Shown: positions 15,421 to 23,167, counted from the stretch's first letter. The stretch is 32,195 bases of DNA from Haloimpatiens lingqiaonensis (GCF_901447495.1 NZ_CABDWS010000035.1:1-32195), one strand, 5' to 3'. The notes: generated from the letters alone by a model not told the origin. Program-made: numbers and translations.

Positions 15421-16005
15421 ATGTTAGATACCTATGGAAGAAAATATGTAAATCCATTAATAAATTTTACTGCAAATATTTTTATAAATATGAATTTTAC
15501 TGCTAATTTTATTACTGTAACTGCTTTTTTAGTTGGAATCAGTTCCGTTGCATTTATATACTTTGATTTGCCTTATATAGCTGTTGGAGTGTTGTGGTTC
15601 TCAGGATTTTTGGATGCAGTTGATGGGGCCATGGCAAGAAAAATGCAAAAACCTACAGCTTTGGGAACGCTTATGGATATAACCTTTGACCGTTTAGTAG
15701 AAATGTCCATAGTTTTATCTTTAGCTATAAAATTGCCTAAAAGTATTTTACATCTTTTAATTTTAACTATATGTATTTTGTTATCAATGACAATTTTTTT
15801 AACGGTAGGCGCTTTGACAGAAAAAAAAGGCATGAAATCTTTTTATTATCAAGCGGGATTAGCAGAAAGAACTGAGGGCTTTATTATGTTTTCCCTTATG
15901 ATTATATTTCAAAGTCATTTAAATATTATAACAGATATTTTTTCTATATTAGTGTTTATAACAGCACTTCAGAGACTTAATGAAGCTAGGAAAATATTTG
16001 TATGA
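15421..16005 (+). CDS. CDP-alcohol phosphatidyltransferase (YnjF-like)
   Basis: 194-aa integral membrane enzyme that transfers a phosphatidyl group from a CDP-lipid to an alcohol acceptor. The catalytic motif is complete: D68-G69-x2-A72-R73-x8-G82-x3-D86-x3-D90. Hydrophobic segments surround it (about 28-62, 95-130, 148-178). Length matches E. coli YnjF. The start is fixed by an in-frame TAA at 15415-15417; no good ribosome site is visible, so expression may be low or coupled. It sits in the importer cluster exactly as ynjF does in E. coli, so the transported solute or a product of it may be the acceptor alcohol. Other family members make PG, PS, PI or cardiolipin, and the acceptor cannot be told from the motif. 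Confidence 0.9.
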   Translation: MLDTYGRKYVNPLINFTANIFINMNFTANFITVTAFLVGISSVAFIYFDLPYIAVGVLWFSGFLDAVDGAMARKMQKPTALGTLMDITFDRLVEMSIVLSLAIKLPKSILHLLILTICILLSMTIFLTVGALTEKKGMKSFYYQAGLAERTEGFIMFSLMIIFQSHLNIITDIFSILVFITALQRLNEARKIFV

Positions 16006-16077
16006 TATAATATATTTTACTAAATACTTTATGAAAAATTTCAATTATAAGATAATAATTATAGGGGGATTTTTATT

Positions 16078-16797
16078 ATGTATATTGTAGAACATACTTC
16101 TGATGATTTTAATGATATCTCTAGCAAGGTAGATACTGTTATAATACCTATAGGTTCAGTAGAAGCTCATGGGCACCATCTTCCATTGGGAACAGATATA
16201 TTTTCACCTAGGTTATTTTGTGAAAATATAAATAAAAAAATTGGAGATAGAGTTTGGATTGCACCGGAGATTCCATATGGTCAAAGTTACGACCTATCTA
16301 TATATCCTGGTACAGTTACAGTACCTTCTGAAGTAATGGCGGAATATCTTTTTCATGTGTGCAAAAGCTTTTATAAGAATGGACTTAAAAATATAGTTTT
16401 TTTAAATGGGCATGGAGGAAATATAACTTCTCTTAGTTTGGCAGCAGAAAAGCTAGTGGACTTGGGTGCTGTGGTTATGACTATAAATTGGTGGATGGAT
16501 TTTTCTAAAGATATACTTACTATAACTGAGGGCCAAGGACATGGGGGAGAAGATGAAACCTCAGCTATTTTGTATTACAATGAAAGTCTAGTTCAAATGG
16601 CAAAAGCCACAAAGAATCCTAATAAACAACTATATCCTGTAAGATTTAAAGAAAGAGGAAAGACTATTTTTCAAGATGCTATTACAGGAGATGCAACTCT
16701 GGCTTCTAAAGAGAAAGGTGAGAAGATATTTAATTTATTGGAAAATAAAATAATAGATAGAATAAATCTTATGGAGCAAGGAAAATATTTTGAATAA
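16078..16797 (+). CDS. Creatininase-family amidohydrolase
   Basis: 239-aa probable metal-dependent amidohydrolase. Ligand and catalytic positions are visible: E29 and H31 (SVEAHGHH), D40 (LGTD), H112 (NGHGGN), and the HGGEDETS segment with E158. The family opens cyclic or linear amides (creatinine, the formamide in F420/FAPy deformylases) and includes mycofactocin MftE, so the substrate here is open. The ribosome site AGGGGGA precedes the ATG, 72 bp after the phosphatidyltransferase, and a strong terminator follows immediately. It is therefore the last gene of the cluster and could process the imported compound. Not part of the E. coli ynj set as I know it. Confidence 0.88.
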   Translation: MYIVEHTSDDFNDISSKVDTVIIPIGSVEAHGHHLPLGTDIFSPRLFCENINKKIGDRVWIAPEIPYGQSYDLSIYPGTVTVPSEVMAEYLFHVCKSFYKNGLKNIVFLNGHGGNITSLSLAAEKLVDLGAVVMTINWWMDFSKDILTITEGQGHGGEDETSAILYYNESLVQMAKATKNPNKQLYPVRFKERGKTIFQDAITGDATLASKEKGEKIFNLLENKIIDRINLMEQGKYFE

Positions 16798-16800
16798 AAA

Positions 16801-16860
16801 AATTAATAGCAAAGTTATTCACAACTACCATAGTGCTTAACTTTGCTATTAATTTTTTTT
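16801..16860 (+). terminator. Strong rho-independent terminator closing the cluster
   Basis: Perfect 17-bp stem AATTAATAGCAAAGTTA (16801-16817) / TAACTTTGCTATTAATT (16838-16854) running into eight Ts. It marks the end of the TVP38-ynj-creatininase unit. The rest of the gap to 17124 holds a promoter and no supported gene, apart from a 9-codon frame at 17023 behind AGGAGGGG. Confidence 0.92.
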
Positions 16861-17025
16861 GATATTACTTTACGTTATTTAATCGTTAGACTTTTGATTA
16901 ATTGCAATAGTGCCACTAATTAGAGGCATACAAATTAGAAGAACAATTGTTTTCAGTTCTTAAAGTAATATATAATATGGAATATTAAATAGATTGAAGT
17001 TTCAGGAGGGGAGTATAAAATAATG

Positions 17026-17053
17026 TTAAAACATTATCAAAGTATGGTATAAT
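17026..17053 (+). promoter_or_regulatory. Candidate promoter of the glycerol dehydrogenase gene
   Basis: An extended -10 TGGTATAAT (17045-17053) lies 16 bp after a weak -35 TTAAAA (17026-17031). The start codon is 71 bp downstream, so the gene has its own transcription unit. Confidence 0.5.
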
Positions 17054-17124
17054 ATAGTTGTACTACATAAATAAGTTTGACACATAATAAGGAATGAAAA
17101 TAAAAATAATTAGGGAGTGATAAT

Positions 17125-18216
17125 ATGGTAAGAAGTATAATTGCACCAGGAAAATATGTTCAAGGTAGAGGGGAATTAGGTAACATAAAAGAGCATGCTA
17201 AAAGCTTAGGAAAGTCATTTTTCATAATTGCTAGCCCTAATGGAATTAAAAGAACTAAACCAGTAGTAGAAAAAAGTTTTCAAGGTGAAAATGTGAAATT
17301 AGCTTTTGAATCTTTTAACGGTGAATGTTCTAAAGGAGAAATAGAAAGATTAAGGCAGGGAGTAAAGGAAAATAATTCTGATGTTATTATTGGAATAGGT
17401 GGTGGAAAGATATTTGATACTGCTAAAGCAGTGGCTTATTATGAAAATATACCAGTAGTTATAGTACCAACTATAGCTTCAACAGATGCTCCATGTAGTG
17501 CTTTATCAGTTATATATACAGATGAGGGAGTATTCAGTGAATATTTACTTTTACCTAAAAATCCTGATTTGGTTTTAGTAGATACAGGGATAGTTTCTAA
17601 AGCTCCTGCTAGATTATTAGTAGCAGGTATAGGTGATGCTTTGGCTACATATTTTGAAGCAAGAGCATGTTTAAGAGCAAATGCATTAAATATGGCCGGA
17701 GGAAATATTACAAAAGCAGCTTATGCATTGGCTGAGCTTTGCTACAATACTTTGTTAGAAGATGGATTAAAGGCTAAGTTAGCAGTGGAAAAGGGTGTTT
17801 GTACTGTAGCTGTTGAAAATATAATAGAAGCTAATACTTATTTAAGTGGCATTGGATTTGAAAGTGGTGGATTAGCTGCAGCTCATGCGATCCACAATGG
17901 ATTTACTGTACTTTCACAGTGTCACCATTTATATCATGGAGAAAAGGTAGCATTTGGAACAATAGTTCAATTAGTTTTAGAAAATAGTTCAATGGAAGAA
18001 ATAGAAGAAGTTATAGGACTATGTCTTGATTTGGATCTTCCTGTTACTTTAGAGGATATGGGAATAAAAGAGGTTAAGGAAGAAGAAATTAGAGAAGTGG
18101 CAAAGGCTTCCTGCGCAGAAGGAGAAACTATTCATAACATGCCATTTAAGGTTACAGAGGATGATGTATACGCAGCTATAATGGCAGCAGATGCACTTGG
18201 AAGGCTTTATAAGTAA
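17125..18216 (+). CDS. gldA: Glycerol dehydrogenase (NAD+, Zn-dependent)
   Basis: 363-aa iron-family alcohol dehydrogenase that oxidises glycerol to dihydroxyacetone. The dinucleotide-binding GIGGGKIFDTAKA motif (about 91-104) and PTIASTDAPCSALSV are present. Zinc ligands D171 (IGDALATYFEA), H254 (AAAHAIHNG) and H271 (YHGEKVAFG) fit the GldA pattern. Length is normal for the family. GGGAGTGA precedes the ATG. It is bounded by its own promoter and a terminator, so a link to the upstream lipid-related cluster is positional only, though dihydroxyacetone and glycerol metabolism would fit it. Confidence 0.95.
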   Translation: MVRSIIAPGKYVQGRGELGNIKEHAKSLGKSFFIIASPNGIKRTKPVVEKSFQGENVKLAFESFNGECSKGEIERLRQGVKENNSDVIIGIGGGKIFDTAKAVAYYENIPVVIVPTIASTDAPCSALSVIYTDEGVFSEYLLLPKNPDLVLVDTGIVSKAPARLLVAGIGDALATYFEARACLRANALNMAGGNITKAAYALAELCYNTLLEDGLKAKLAVEKGVCTVAVENIIEANTYLSGIGFESGGLAAAHAIHNGFTVLSQCHHLYHGEKVAFGTIVQLVLENSSMEEIEEVIGLCLDLDLPVTLEDMGIKEVKEEEIREVAKASCAEGETIHNMPFKVTEDDVYAAIMAADALGRLYK

Positions 18217-18263
18217 AGGGATAATTTGAAATTAATGTATGCATAATATTTATAGAATAACAT

Positions 18264-18310
18264 ATAAAGTGAGAATGCTAAGGCTCAATAATAGCACATT
18301 CTCACTTTAT
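18264..18310 (+). terminator. Terminator of the glycerol dehydrogenase gene
   Basis: 14-bp stem ATAAAGTGAGAATG (18264-18277) / CATTCTCACTTTAT (18297-18310) with extra inner GCTA/TAGC pairing, followed by TTAATTTTAA. Confidence 0.85.
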
Positions 18311-18383
18311 TTAATTTTAAAACACTCATTAATGTATTGAAACTGAATTGGGTGTGCGGGAAGAGAAAATGGTAATTTAATGC

Positions 18384-18898
18384 ATGAAGCTAAATTTAGA
18401 GGAACTATGTTTTGATGTTTTGAAAAAGAACTCAAAGATTTTTATTCATAATAAGGTTGGGGTGGAAAGGGAAGATTTAGATATGAATGTTTTTACAGAT
18501 GTTAAATGGATAATAATTTTGATTTTAATAAATATAGTGATAAACTTTTAGAGTATTAATTATATAATTATAAAAATGGAGAAATTAACAATAAAGTAAT
18601 ATTTGAAAAAATGAAAGGGTATGAAAGTAAAAGCCCTATTAATATGGAAACACCTATTTTATTTATGAGGATTACAGATTATAATGAGCTTTTAAAACTT
18701 GGAGGGAAGGAAGAAATTAGCCTTTCAGAAAATGAAGTAGCTTTGTATTCCCCTGATTTGAAGAATGATAAACCAGAGCTTAAAGATGCACTTTCTAAGT
18801 ATATTAAAAGTGACAATACTATTAAGATAGCTCAAAATGAGTATAAACTTTATCCTAATATCATATACAGCACATTAACGCTTTTCATAGGAAATTAA
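18384..18898 (+). pseudogene. Degraded ABC-transporter permease (FtsX-like) fragment
   Basis: Two frames read as one damaged protein. From 18384 one frame runs through KVGVEREDLDMNVFTDVKW. The sense then shifts near 18506-18512 into the frame that reads NNFDFNKYSDKLLEY, stop (18557-18559), then LYNYKNGEINNKVIFEKMKG and on to 18898. The last part (95 aa from ATG 18611) is soluble and resembles the extracellular domain of FtsX-type permeases, but the membrane segments are absent at both ends. The gap 18311-18383 is empty. The family call is tentative; the frameshift-plus-stop pattern is clear. Confidence 0.5.
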
Positions 18899-19086
18899 AG
18901 GATTTTAAAGTTAGAGAATCAAATTACGTGTAATTGTCCAAATATCTGAAATTATACAACAATATGCTATATAATTATAGAGAAGTTATATATAAAAAGA
19001 TGGGGGCTTGTTAACAGTTAAAGAAAGACTATAAAACTATATAAAAGTCCATTATTTTTTAATAGGCTTCAAAATTATCTAGTAGA

Positions 19087-19155
19087 ATCACCTCGAAACA
19101 TTATAAAAAATAAGTTATTGAACATAATGATATGTAAATAGCAAAGTGAGGTGAT
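19087..19155 (+). promoter_or_regulatory. Hairpin that would hide the tnpB ribosome site
   Basis: ATCACCTC (19087-19094) is perfectly complementary to GAGGTGAT (19148-19155), which includes the tnpB Shine-Dalgarno. An inner CATTAT (19099-19104) / ATAATG (19124-19129) stem stabilises the fold. The rest of 18899-19160 shows no gene and probably contains the left end of the tnpB element. Confidence 0.45.
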
Positions 19156-19160
19156 AAAAC

Positions 19161-20288
19161 ATGATAAAAGCATTAAATATACGGCTATATCCAACACAAG
19201 AGCAAATAATTTTAATGCATAAGCATATAGGCTGTATGAGATTTGTTTATAATTGGGCGTTAGCCAGACAAATAGATAGCTATGAACTTAATAGTAAAAA
19301 ACTATCAGTTACAGATTTAGGTAAACAATTAACTGTTTTAAAGAATACCGCAGGTTATGAGTGGTTATATGAAGTATCTAATGCAACACTTAAAGAGAGT
19401 ATTAGAGATTTAGATAAAGCATATACTAATTTCTTTAATGGAAGTGGCTTTCCTAAATTTAAAAGCAAGAAAAAATCAGAACCTAGATTTTATAGCAGAT
19501 ATGAAAGAATTTATTTTCAAGATAACTTTGTTAATCTTGAAAAGATAGGTAAAGTTAAATACAAATCAGATTATGATATAGATTTAACTGCTGTAACAAA
19601 GTTTAAAAATCCCAGAGTACATTTTAATAGTAGAGTATGGGTACTTTCAGTAGGTATTGAAGATACTATTAAAACTGTTAAATTAAATGATTTTAGCTTA
19701 GGAATTGATTTAGGAATATCTAAATTAGCGATAACAAATATAGATAAATTAGACACAAAGAATGTTAATAAAACAAACAAAGTTAAAAAACTAAGTAAAA
19801 AGTTAAAAAGGCTTCAAAGACAATGTTCAAGAAAATATATTATGAATAGGAAAGGAGAGAGTTACCAAAAAACCAAGAACATTGCAAAACTTGAAAAGAA
19901 GATTAAGAAACTTCATAGTAAACTTAAAAATATTAGATTAAACCATATACACCAAACTACTTCTAAAATGGTGAAAGCCAAACCATATAGAATAGTTATG
20001 GAGGATTTAAAAGTATCTAATATGATGAAGAATAAGCACTTATCAAGGGCAATAGCAGAGCAAGGATTTAATATTTTTATCAATCAGATGAAATATAAAT
20101 GTGAAAAGTATGGTATTAAATTTGTGCAAGTACCTACATTTTATCCTTCAAGTAAAACATGCAGTTATTGTGGCAATATCAAGAAAGACTTAAAGCTTTC
20201 AGATAGAGTTTATAAATGCAAATGTGGATTTACTTGTGATAGAGATAAAAATGCTTCATACAACCTTGCAGACTATGGTTTAGTATAA
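19161..20288 (+). CDS. tnpB: TnpB-type RNA-guided endonuclease of an IS200/IS605- or IS607-like element
   Basis: 375-aa nuclease, full length for the family. The N-terminal helix-turn-helix-like segment IKALNIRLYPTQEQIILMHK is followed by RuvC residues D183 (LGIDLGIS), E281 (VMEDLKV) and D360/D362 (CDRDKNASYN). The zinc finger is CSYC...CKC (about 331-353). Known homologues cut DNA guided by an omega RNA from the element's right end and promote retention of the element. No TnpA (Y1 or serine recombinase) gene is adjacent, so this is a solo copy that cannot transpose without help. The ATG follows GAGGTG at 19148-19153. Confidence 0.92.
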   Translation: MIKALNIRLYPTQEQIILMHKHIGCMRFVYNWALARQIDSYELNSKKLSVTDLGKQLTVLKNTAGYEWLYEVSNATLKESIRDLDKAYTNFFNGSGFPKFKSKKKSEPRFYSRYERIYFQDNFVNLEKIGKVKYKSDYDIDLTAVTKFKNPRVHFNSRVWVLSVGIEDTIKTVKLNDFSLGIDLGISKLAITNIDKLDTKNVNKTNKVKKLSKKLKRLQRQCSRKYIMNRKGESYQKTKNIAKLEKKIKKLHSKLKNIRLNHIHQTTSKMVKAKPYRIVMEDLKVSNMMKNKHLSRAIAEQGFNIFINQMKYKCEKYGIKFVQVPTFYPSSKTCSYCGNIKKDLKLSDRVYKCKCGFTCDRDKNASYNLADYGLV

Positions 20289-20310
20289 TCATCTAAAGGA
20301 TTTACTAAAC

Positions 20311-20412
20311 TGGGTAATCGTTACAACCCAATATACTTGTAAAGTATATCAAAGCCTATAGAGTGTTACACAAACGAAAGTAGCTGCAATCTAACCTCTT
20401 TGCAGGAGGTTG
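20311..20412 (+). ncRNA. Candidate omega RNA scaffold / right end of the tnpB element
   Basis: Three hairpins follow tnpB: TGGGT/ACCCA (20311-20330), a perfect ATATACTT/AAGTATAT (20331-20349), and AACCTC/GAGGTT (20393-20411). TnpB elements encode an omega RNA overlapping the tnpB 3' end, with the guide lying just past the right end, so the bases after about 20412 would be the guide. The boundary is inferred from the last hairpin. The rest of 20289-20517 shows nothing else. Confidence 0.45.
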
Positions 20413-20517
20413 TAAAATGGGCAAAATCGAACATTATGAAGTAGGAAAGAAACAAAACTATATATTTATATAATCTTTTTATAAAGTTTTATAAGGTTTT
20501 GGTAACGGTATTCAATA

Positions 20518-21075
20518 ATGAGTAATATTAATCCATTTGATAAGTGTCCAGTTTATGAAACCAATAACTTAATATTTACAAAAGTTAAAGAGGAAGACGC
20601 AATAGACTTATTTGAGTGCTATTCTGATCCGATTACTAAAAACCGTATGAATAATGATAATTGTGGTGGTATATGGGATACACGCAATATTGACGCTGTA
20701 ATAAAGGGTATTAATGGATGGAAGCAAGAATTTGACGATAGATTTTATATAAGATGGAGTATTAATCATAAGCAGACAAACAAGATAGTAGGTACTATCG
20801 AAATAGCACCTATTCCTAATACAACAAGATTTTGGGATGGTGCTTGTGAGACTGGTATATTAAGAATAGACATTATTTCATCTCTTGAAAATGAAATAGT
20901 TTTATCTGAAATTTTAAGAATGGTTTCTGATAATTTTTATGCAGATTTTGATATTAAAAATATCATCATTAAAGCAACTAAAGACGATGGAGAAAGAGTT
21001 TTAGCCTTGGAGAATAATGGTTTTGACAAATTAGAGAACAACACCTTCCCTTATAGTGATTATTATATAAAATGA
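20518..21075 (+). CDS. GNAT acetyltransferase (RimJ/RimL-like)
   Basis: 185-aa acetyl-CoA-dependent N-acetyltransferase. The N-terminus TNNLIFTKVKEEDAIDLFEC is typical of the RimJ/RimL group, and KIVGTIEIAP forms the central beta strands. The usual acetyl-CoA loop R/Q-x-x-G-x-G is poor here (ETGILRIDIIS), so activity or substrate may differ. The ribosome site is weak, perhaps because the tnpB element upstream displaced the native leader. Its stop overlaps the next start as ATGA, implying translational coupling to the DUF2935 gene. Confidence 0.7.
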   Translation: MSNINPFDKCPVYETNNLIFTKVKEEDAIDLFECYSDPITKNRMNNDNCGGIWDTRNIDAVIKGINGWKQEFDDRFYIRWSINHKQTNKIVGTIEIAPIPNTTRFWDGACETGILRIDIISSLENEIVLSEILRMVSDNFYADFDIKNIIIKATKDDGERVLALENNGFDKLENNTFPYSDYYIK

Positions 21076-21656
21076 ATACTGTAAGAATGGTAGAGAATTT
21101 AAATAATAGGGCTATGGGAGCTGCAGAGCAAATAGCAGCGTTCAAAACCAATGTGCTTCAGAATGTATTGTCATGCAGGATGTTTACAACAAATTATCCA
21201 CTGCTTATAGATCATATTTTAAGAGAAGCTAAATTTTATTTAAGAATGCTTAGAAAGCTTCAGGGTAGAGAAGAGTTTGATATAGCTAGAGAAGTTGCTT
21301 ATCAGGAAACCTTTTGGAATAGAATTATGGCTGAACACTCAAAATTTATCCGAGGACTACTTGATCCAACTGAAGTTAAACTATTTGATACTGCAAATAA
21401 CTTTGGGGAAAGGTTTGATGAGCTTACAGAAGAGGCTAGAAAACTATTTATAAATATGGGATTATTACCTTTAGTAACTGATAGAAGTCTTAAGAATACT
21501 GTTGGTATTCGAGATTTTAAAAAGCAGGGTACTGAAGGACTTATACAGTGCAATATCAAGTCAATTGCCTTTCCGTTACTTGGAGATCATGTAGTTAGAG
21601 AGGCAAATCACTATATAAGAGTGCTAAAGAGATTTAAACAATATAATATGAAATAA
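21072..21656 (+). CDS. DUF2935 protein, lacking the N-terminal part
   Basis: 194 aa. Residues 1-65 resemble the second half of one DUF2935 helical bundle (AFKTNVLQNVLSCR, PLLIDHILREAKFYLRML). Residues 75-190 form a complete second bundle (FWNRIMAEHSKFIRGLLDP, HVVREANHYIRVLKRFK). Full-length relatives have two tandem bundles of about 120 residues, so roughly 75 N-terminal residues are missing. The His/Glu pattern (AEH, DH..RE.) resembles ferritin-like metal sites; the function is unknown. The ATGA overlap with the GNAT gene may be a product of the rearrangement that removed the N-terminus. Confidence 0.7.
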   Translation: MNTVRMVENLNNRAMGAAEQIAAFKTNVLQNVLSCRMFTTNYPLLIDHILREAKFYLRMLRKLQGREEFDIAREVAYQETFWNRIMAEHSKFIRGLLDPTEVKLFDTANNFGERFDELTEEARKLFINMGLLPLVTDRSLKNTVGIRDFKKQGTEGLIQCNIKSIAFPLLGDHVVREANHYIRVLKRFKQYNMK

Positions 21657-21676
21657 TATAATACAACTGAAAAAAG

Positions 21677-21719
21677 AAAAAACACCGTAGAATTTAATTT
21701 TGAATAATACGGTGTTTTT
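21677..21719 (+). terminator. Rho-independent terminator after the GNAT-DUF2935 pair
   Basis: AAAAACACCGTA (21678-21689) pairs with TACGGTGTTTTT (21708-21719), a 12-bp stem ending in T-rich sequence. Confidence 0.88.
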
Positions 21720-21841
21720 ACGTGGGTTTTTAAAACAATTCATGAAATATTAGGTGAATTCATATTTTAAGGAGTATAATAGAGGTATAAAATTTATTGC
21801 TAGAAATAGTCGAAGGCTATTTATGTTAGGGGGGAATAAAA

Positions 21842-22342
21842 TTGACAAATAAAATATATTTCAAAAAATTTATTTCAGAAGACGACTTTCAATATTTTTC
21901 GAAGTTAGTTTTCAATGAAAAAGTAATGGTAATGAATTTGGGAAGAGTATTTACAATGGATGAAGCAAAAAATTACTATAAGTATTTATTAGAAAATAAT
22001 AAAACACATGATGATTTTGGAAATTTCAAGGTTTTTGAATCATCAGCTAACAGTTTTATAGGTATGTGTGCTAGTACAATAAGTAGCGATTTGAAAGAGG
22101 CGGAGATTGAATATATGCTGCTTCCTGAGTACTGGAGAAAAGGCTATGGAAGCGAGATTGTAGACAATTTATTAAATATGATTGAAGAAACAAAGAGTAT
22201 TGAAAAGGTTACAGCAATAATAGAACCTAATAATGTTGGGTCGAGAAAAATATTACTAAAAAACGGTTTTGTATCTTGTAAGGTATATAAAACTGATGAT
22301 GGTTCACTAGCAGAAATGTTTAGTAAAAAAATAACTTATTAG
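21842..22342 (+). CDS. GNAT acetyltransferase (RimJ/RimL type)
   Basis: 166-aa acetyltransferase. The acetyl-CoA-binding segment LLPEYWRKGYGSEIVDNLLN carries the R-x-x-G-x-G-like RKGYGS. IIEPNNVGSRKILLKNGFVS is the conserved motif B region. The start is TTG at 21842 with AGGGGGGAA about 6 bases upstream. Such proteins acetylate ribosomal N-termini, antibiotics or small amines; the substrate is undetermined. It lies alone between a terminator and the structured leader of the HAD gene. Confidence 0.85.
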   Translation: MTNKIYFKKFISEDDFQYFSKLVFNEKVMVMNLGRVFTMDEAKNYYKYLLENNKTHDDFGNFKVFESSANSFIGMCASTISSDLKEAEIEYMLLPEYWRKGYGSEIVDNLLNMIEETKSIEKVTAIIEPNNVGSRKILLKNGFVSCKVYKTDDGSLAEMFSKKITY

Positions 22343-22368
22343 ACAATAAAAAGTGAATAATAAGAAAG

Positions 22369-22430
22369 AAAGGAGGATTTAGTGAGGGTTTAGCACTTGT
22401 TATACACACTCTCACTAAAGATAAAGAATG
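22369..22430 (+). promoter_or_regulatory. Split ribosome binding site bridged by a hairpin
   Basis: A strong AAAGGAGG (22369-22376) lies 51 nt before the HAD start codon at 22428. A perfect 9-bp hairpin, TTTAGTGAG (22378-22386) / CTCACTAAA (22411-22419), lies exactly between them. With the hairpin folded, 9 unpaired bases separate Shine-Dalgarno and AUG, an ideal distance. No closer ribosome site exists, and an in-frame TAA at 22422-22424 rules out an upstream start. Confidence 0.6.
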
Positions 22431-23054
22431 AAAATAGACAGTTTTATTTTTGATTTAGATGGAACTCTGTGGAGTTCTATAGAAGGAATTTGTGCAGCAT
22501 GGGCAACTGTATTATCAAAGTATCCAAAGTTAGAAAAAGTAGTAACGCCTACTGAGATGGAAAAATGTATGGGACTTCAAATGAATGAAATAGGTAAAAA
22601 ATTATTTCCAGATCTAGATGAAAATTTTCAAGCGAAGTTAATGAAAGAATTTTGTGAAACTGAACAAGGTTATTTGGAACAACATGGCGGAAAACTATTT
22701 CCTAAATTAGAAGAAACACTTGAAAAGTTATCTAAAAAATACAGATTATTCATAGTTAGTAATTGCCAAGACGGTTACATACAATGTTTTTTTAAAGCCC
22801 ATAAACTGGATAAGTATTTTACTGATTTTGAATGTTCAGGAGTAACAGGACTGCCTAAGGGAGAAAATAATAAAATTATAATACAAAGAAATAATTTAAA
22901 AAGTCCAGTTTATGTAGGAGACACCATTATGGATGCAGATTCAGCAAGGGTAGCAGAAATTCCATTTGTATATGCAAGGTATGGCTTTGGCAATGTTGAA
23001 GAATATGATTATGTAATTGATAGCTTTGAGGAGATATTAACTTTAGGCTTATAA
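22428..23054 (+). CDS. HAD-family hydrolase (phosphoglycolate phosphatase-like)
   Basis: 208-aa cytoplasmic phosphatase of the haloacid dehalogenase superfamily. Motif I is FDLDGTLW (nucleophile D9, acid D11). A helical cap follows (about 20-85). Motif II is IVSNCQDG (the Ser), motif III a Lys in PKGENNK, and motif IV VYVGDTIMDADSA. The substrate is probably a small phosphorylated metabolite. The start codon is reached only through the hairpin-bridged ribosome site described at 22369, so translation may be structure-dependent. Confidence 0.88.
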   Translation: MKIDSFIFDLDGTLWSSIEGICAAWATVLSKYPKLEKVVTPTEMEKCMGLQMNEIGKKLFPDLDENFQAKLMKEFCETEQGYLEQHGGKLFPKLEETLEKLSKKYRLFIVSNCQDGYIQCFFKAHKLDKYFTDFECSGVTGLPKGENNKIIIQRNNLKSPVYVGDTIMDADSARVAEIPFVYARYGFGNVEEYDYVIDSFEEILTLGL

Positions 23055-23099
23055 GTTAAAAATAAGTTTTAGGATAATGGGGTGGGGGAGATGGTATTT

Positions 23100-23162
23100 A
23101 TGAAAGAAAAAGTAAAGGTGCTTATAGTAGGAACTTATCTAATGTATATAAAGGAGGTGTGA
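23100..23162 (+). CDS. Possible 20-aa leader peptide
   Basis: ATG 23100 follows GGGGGAG (23084-23090) and encodes MKEKVKVLIVGTYLMYIKEV, ending at TGA 23160-23162 within the ribosome-site region of the next gene. Placement would allow translational coupling. It may equally be chance. Confidence 0.25.
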   Translation: MKEKVKVLIVGTYLMYIKEV

Positions 23163-23167
23163 AATTT

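Noticed and set aside
17023-17052. Nine-codon frame behind AGGAGGGG upstream of glycerol dehydrogenase
   Set aside because: It overlaps the predicted promoter -10, so it would not be on the gldA transcript; too short to support.
20289-20420. Group I intron (IStron-like) attached to tnpB
   Set aside because: Hairpins are few and short; no P3-P7 core or guanosine-site pattern could be recognised.
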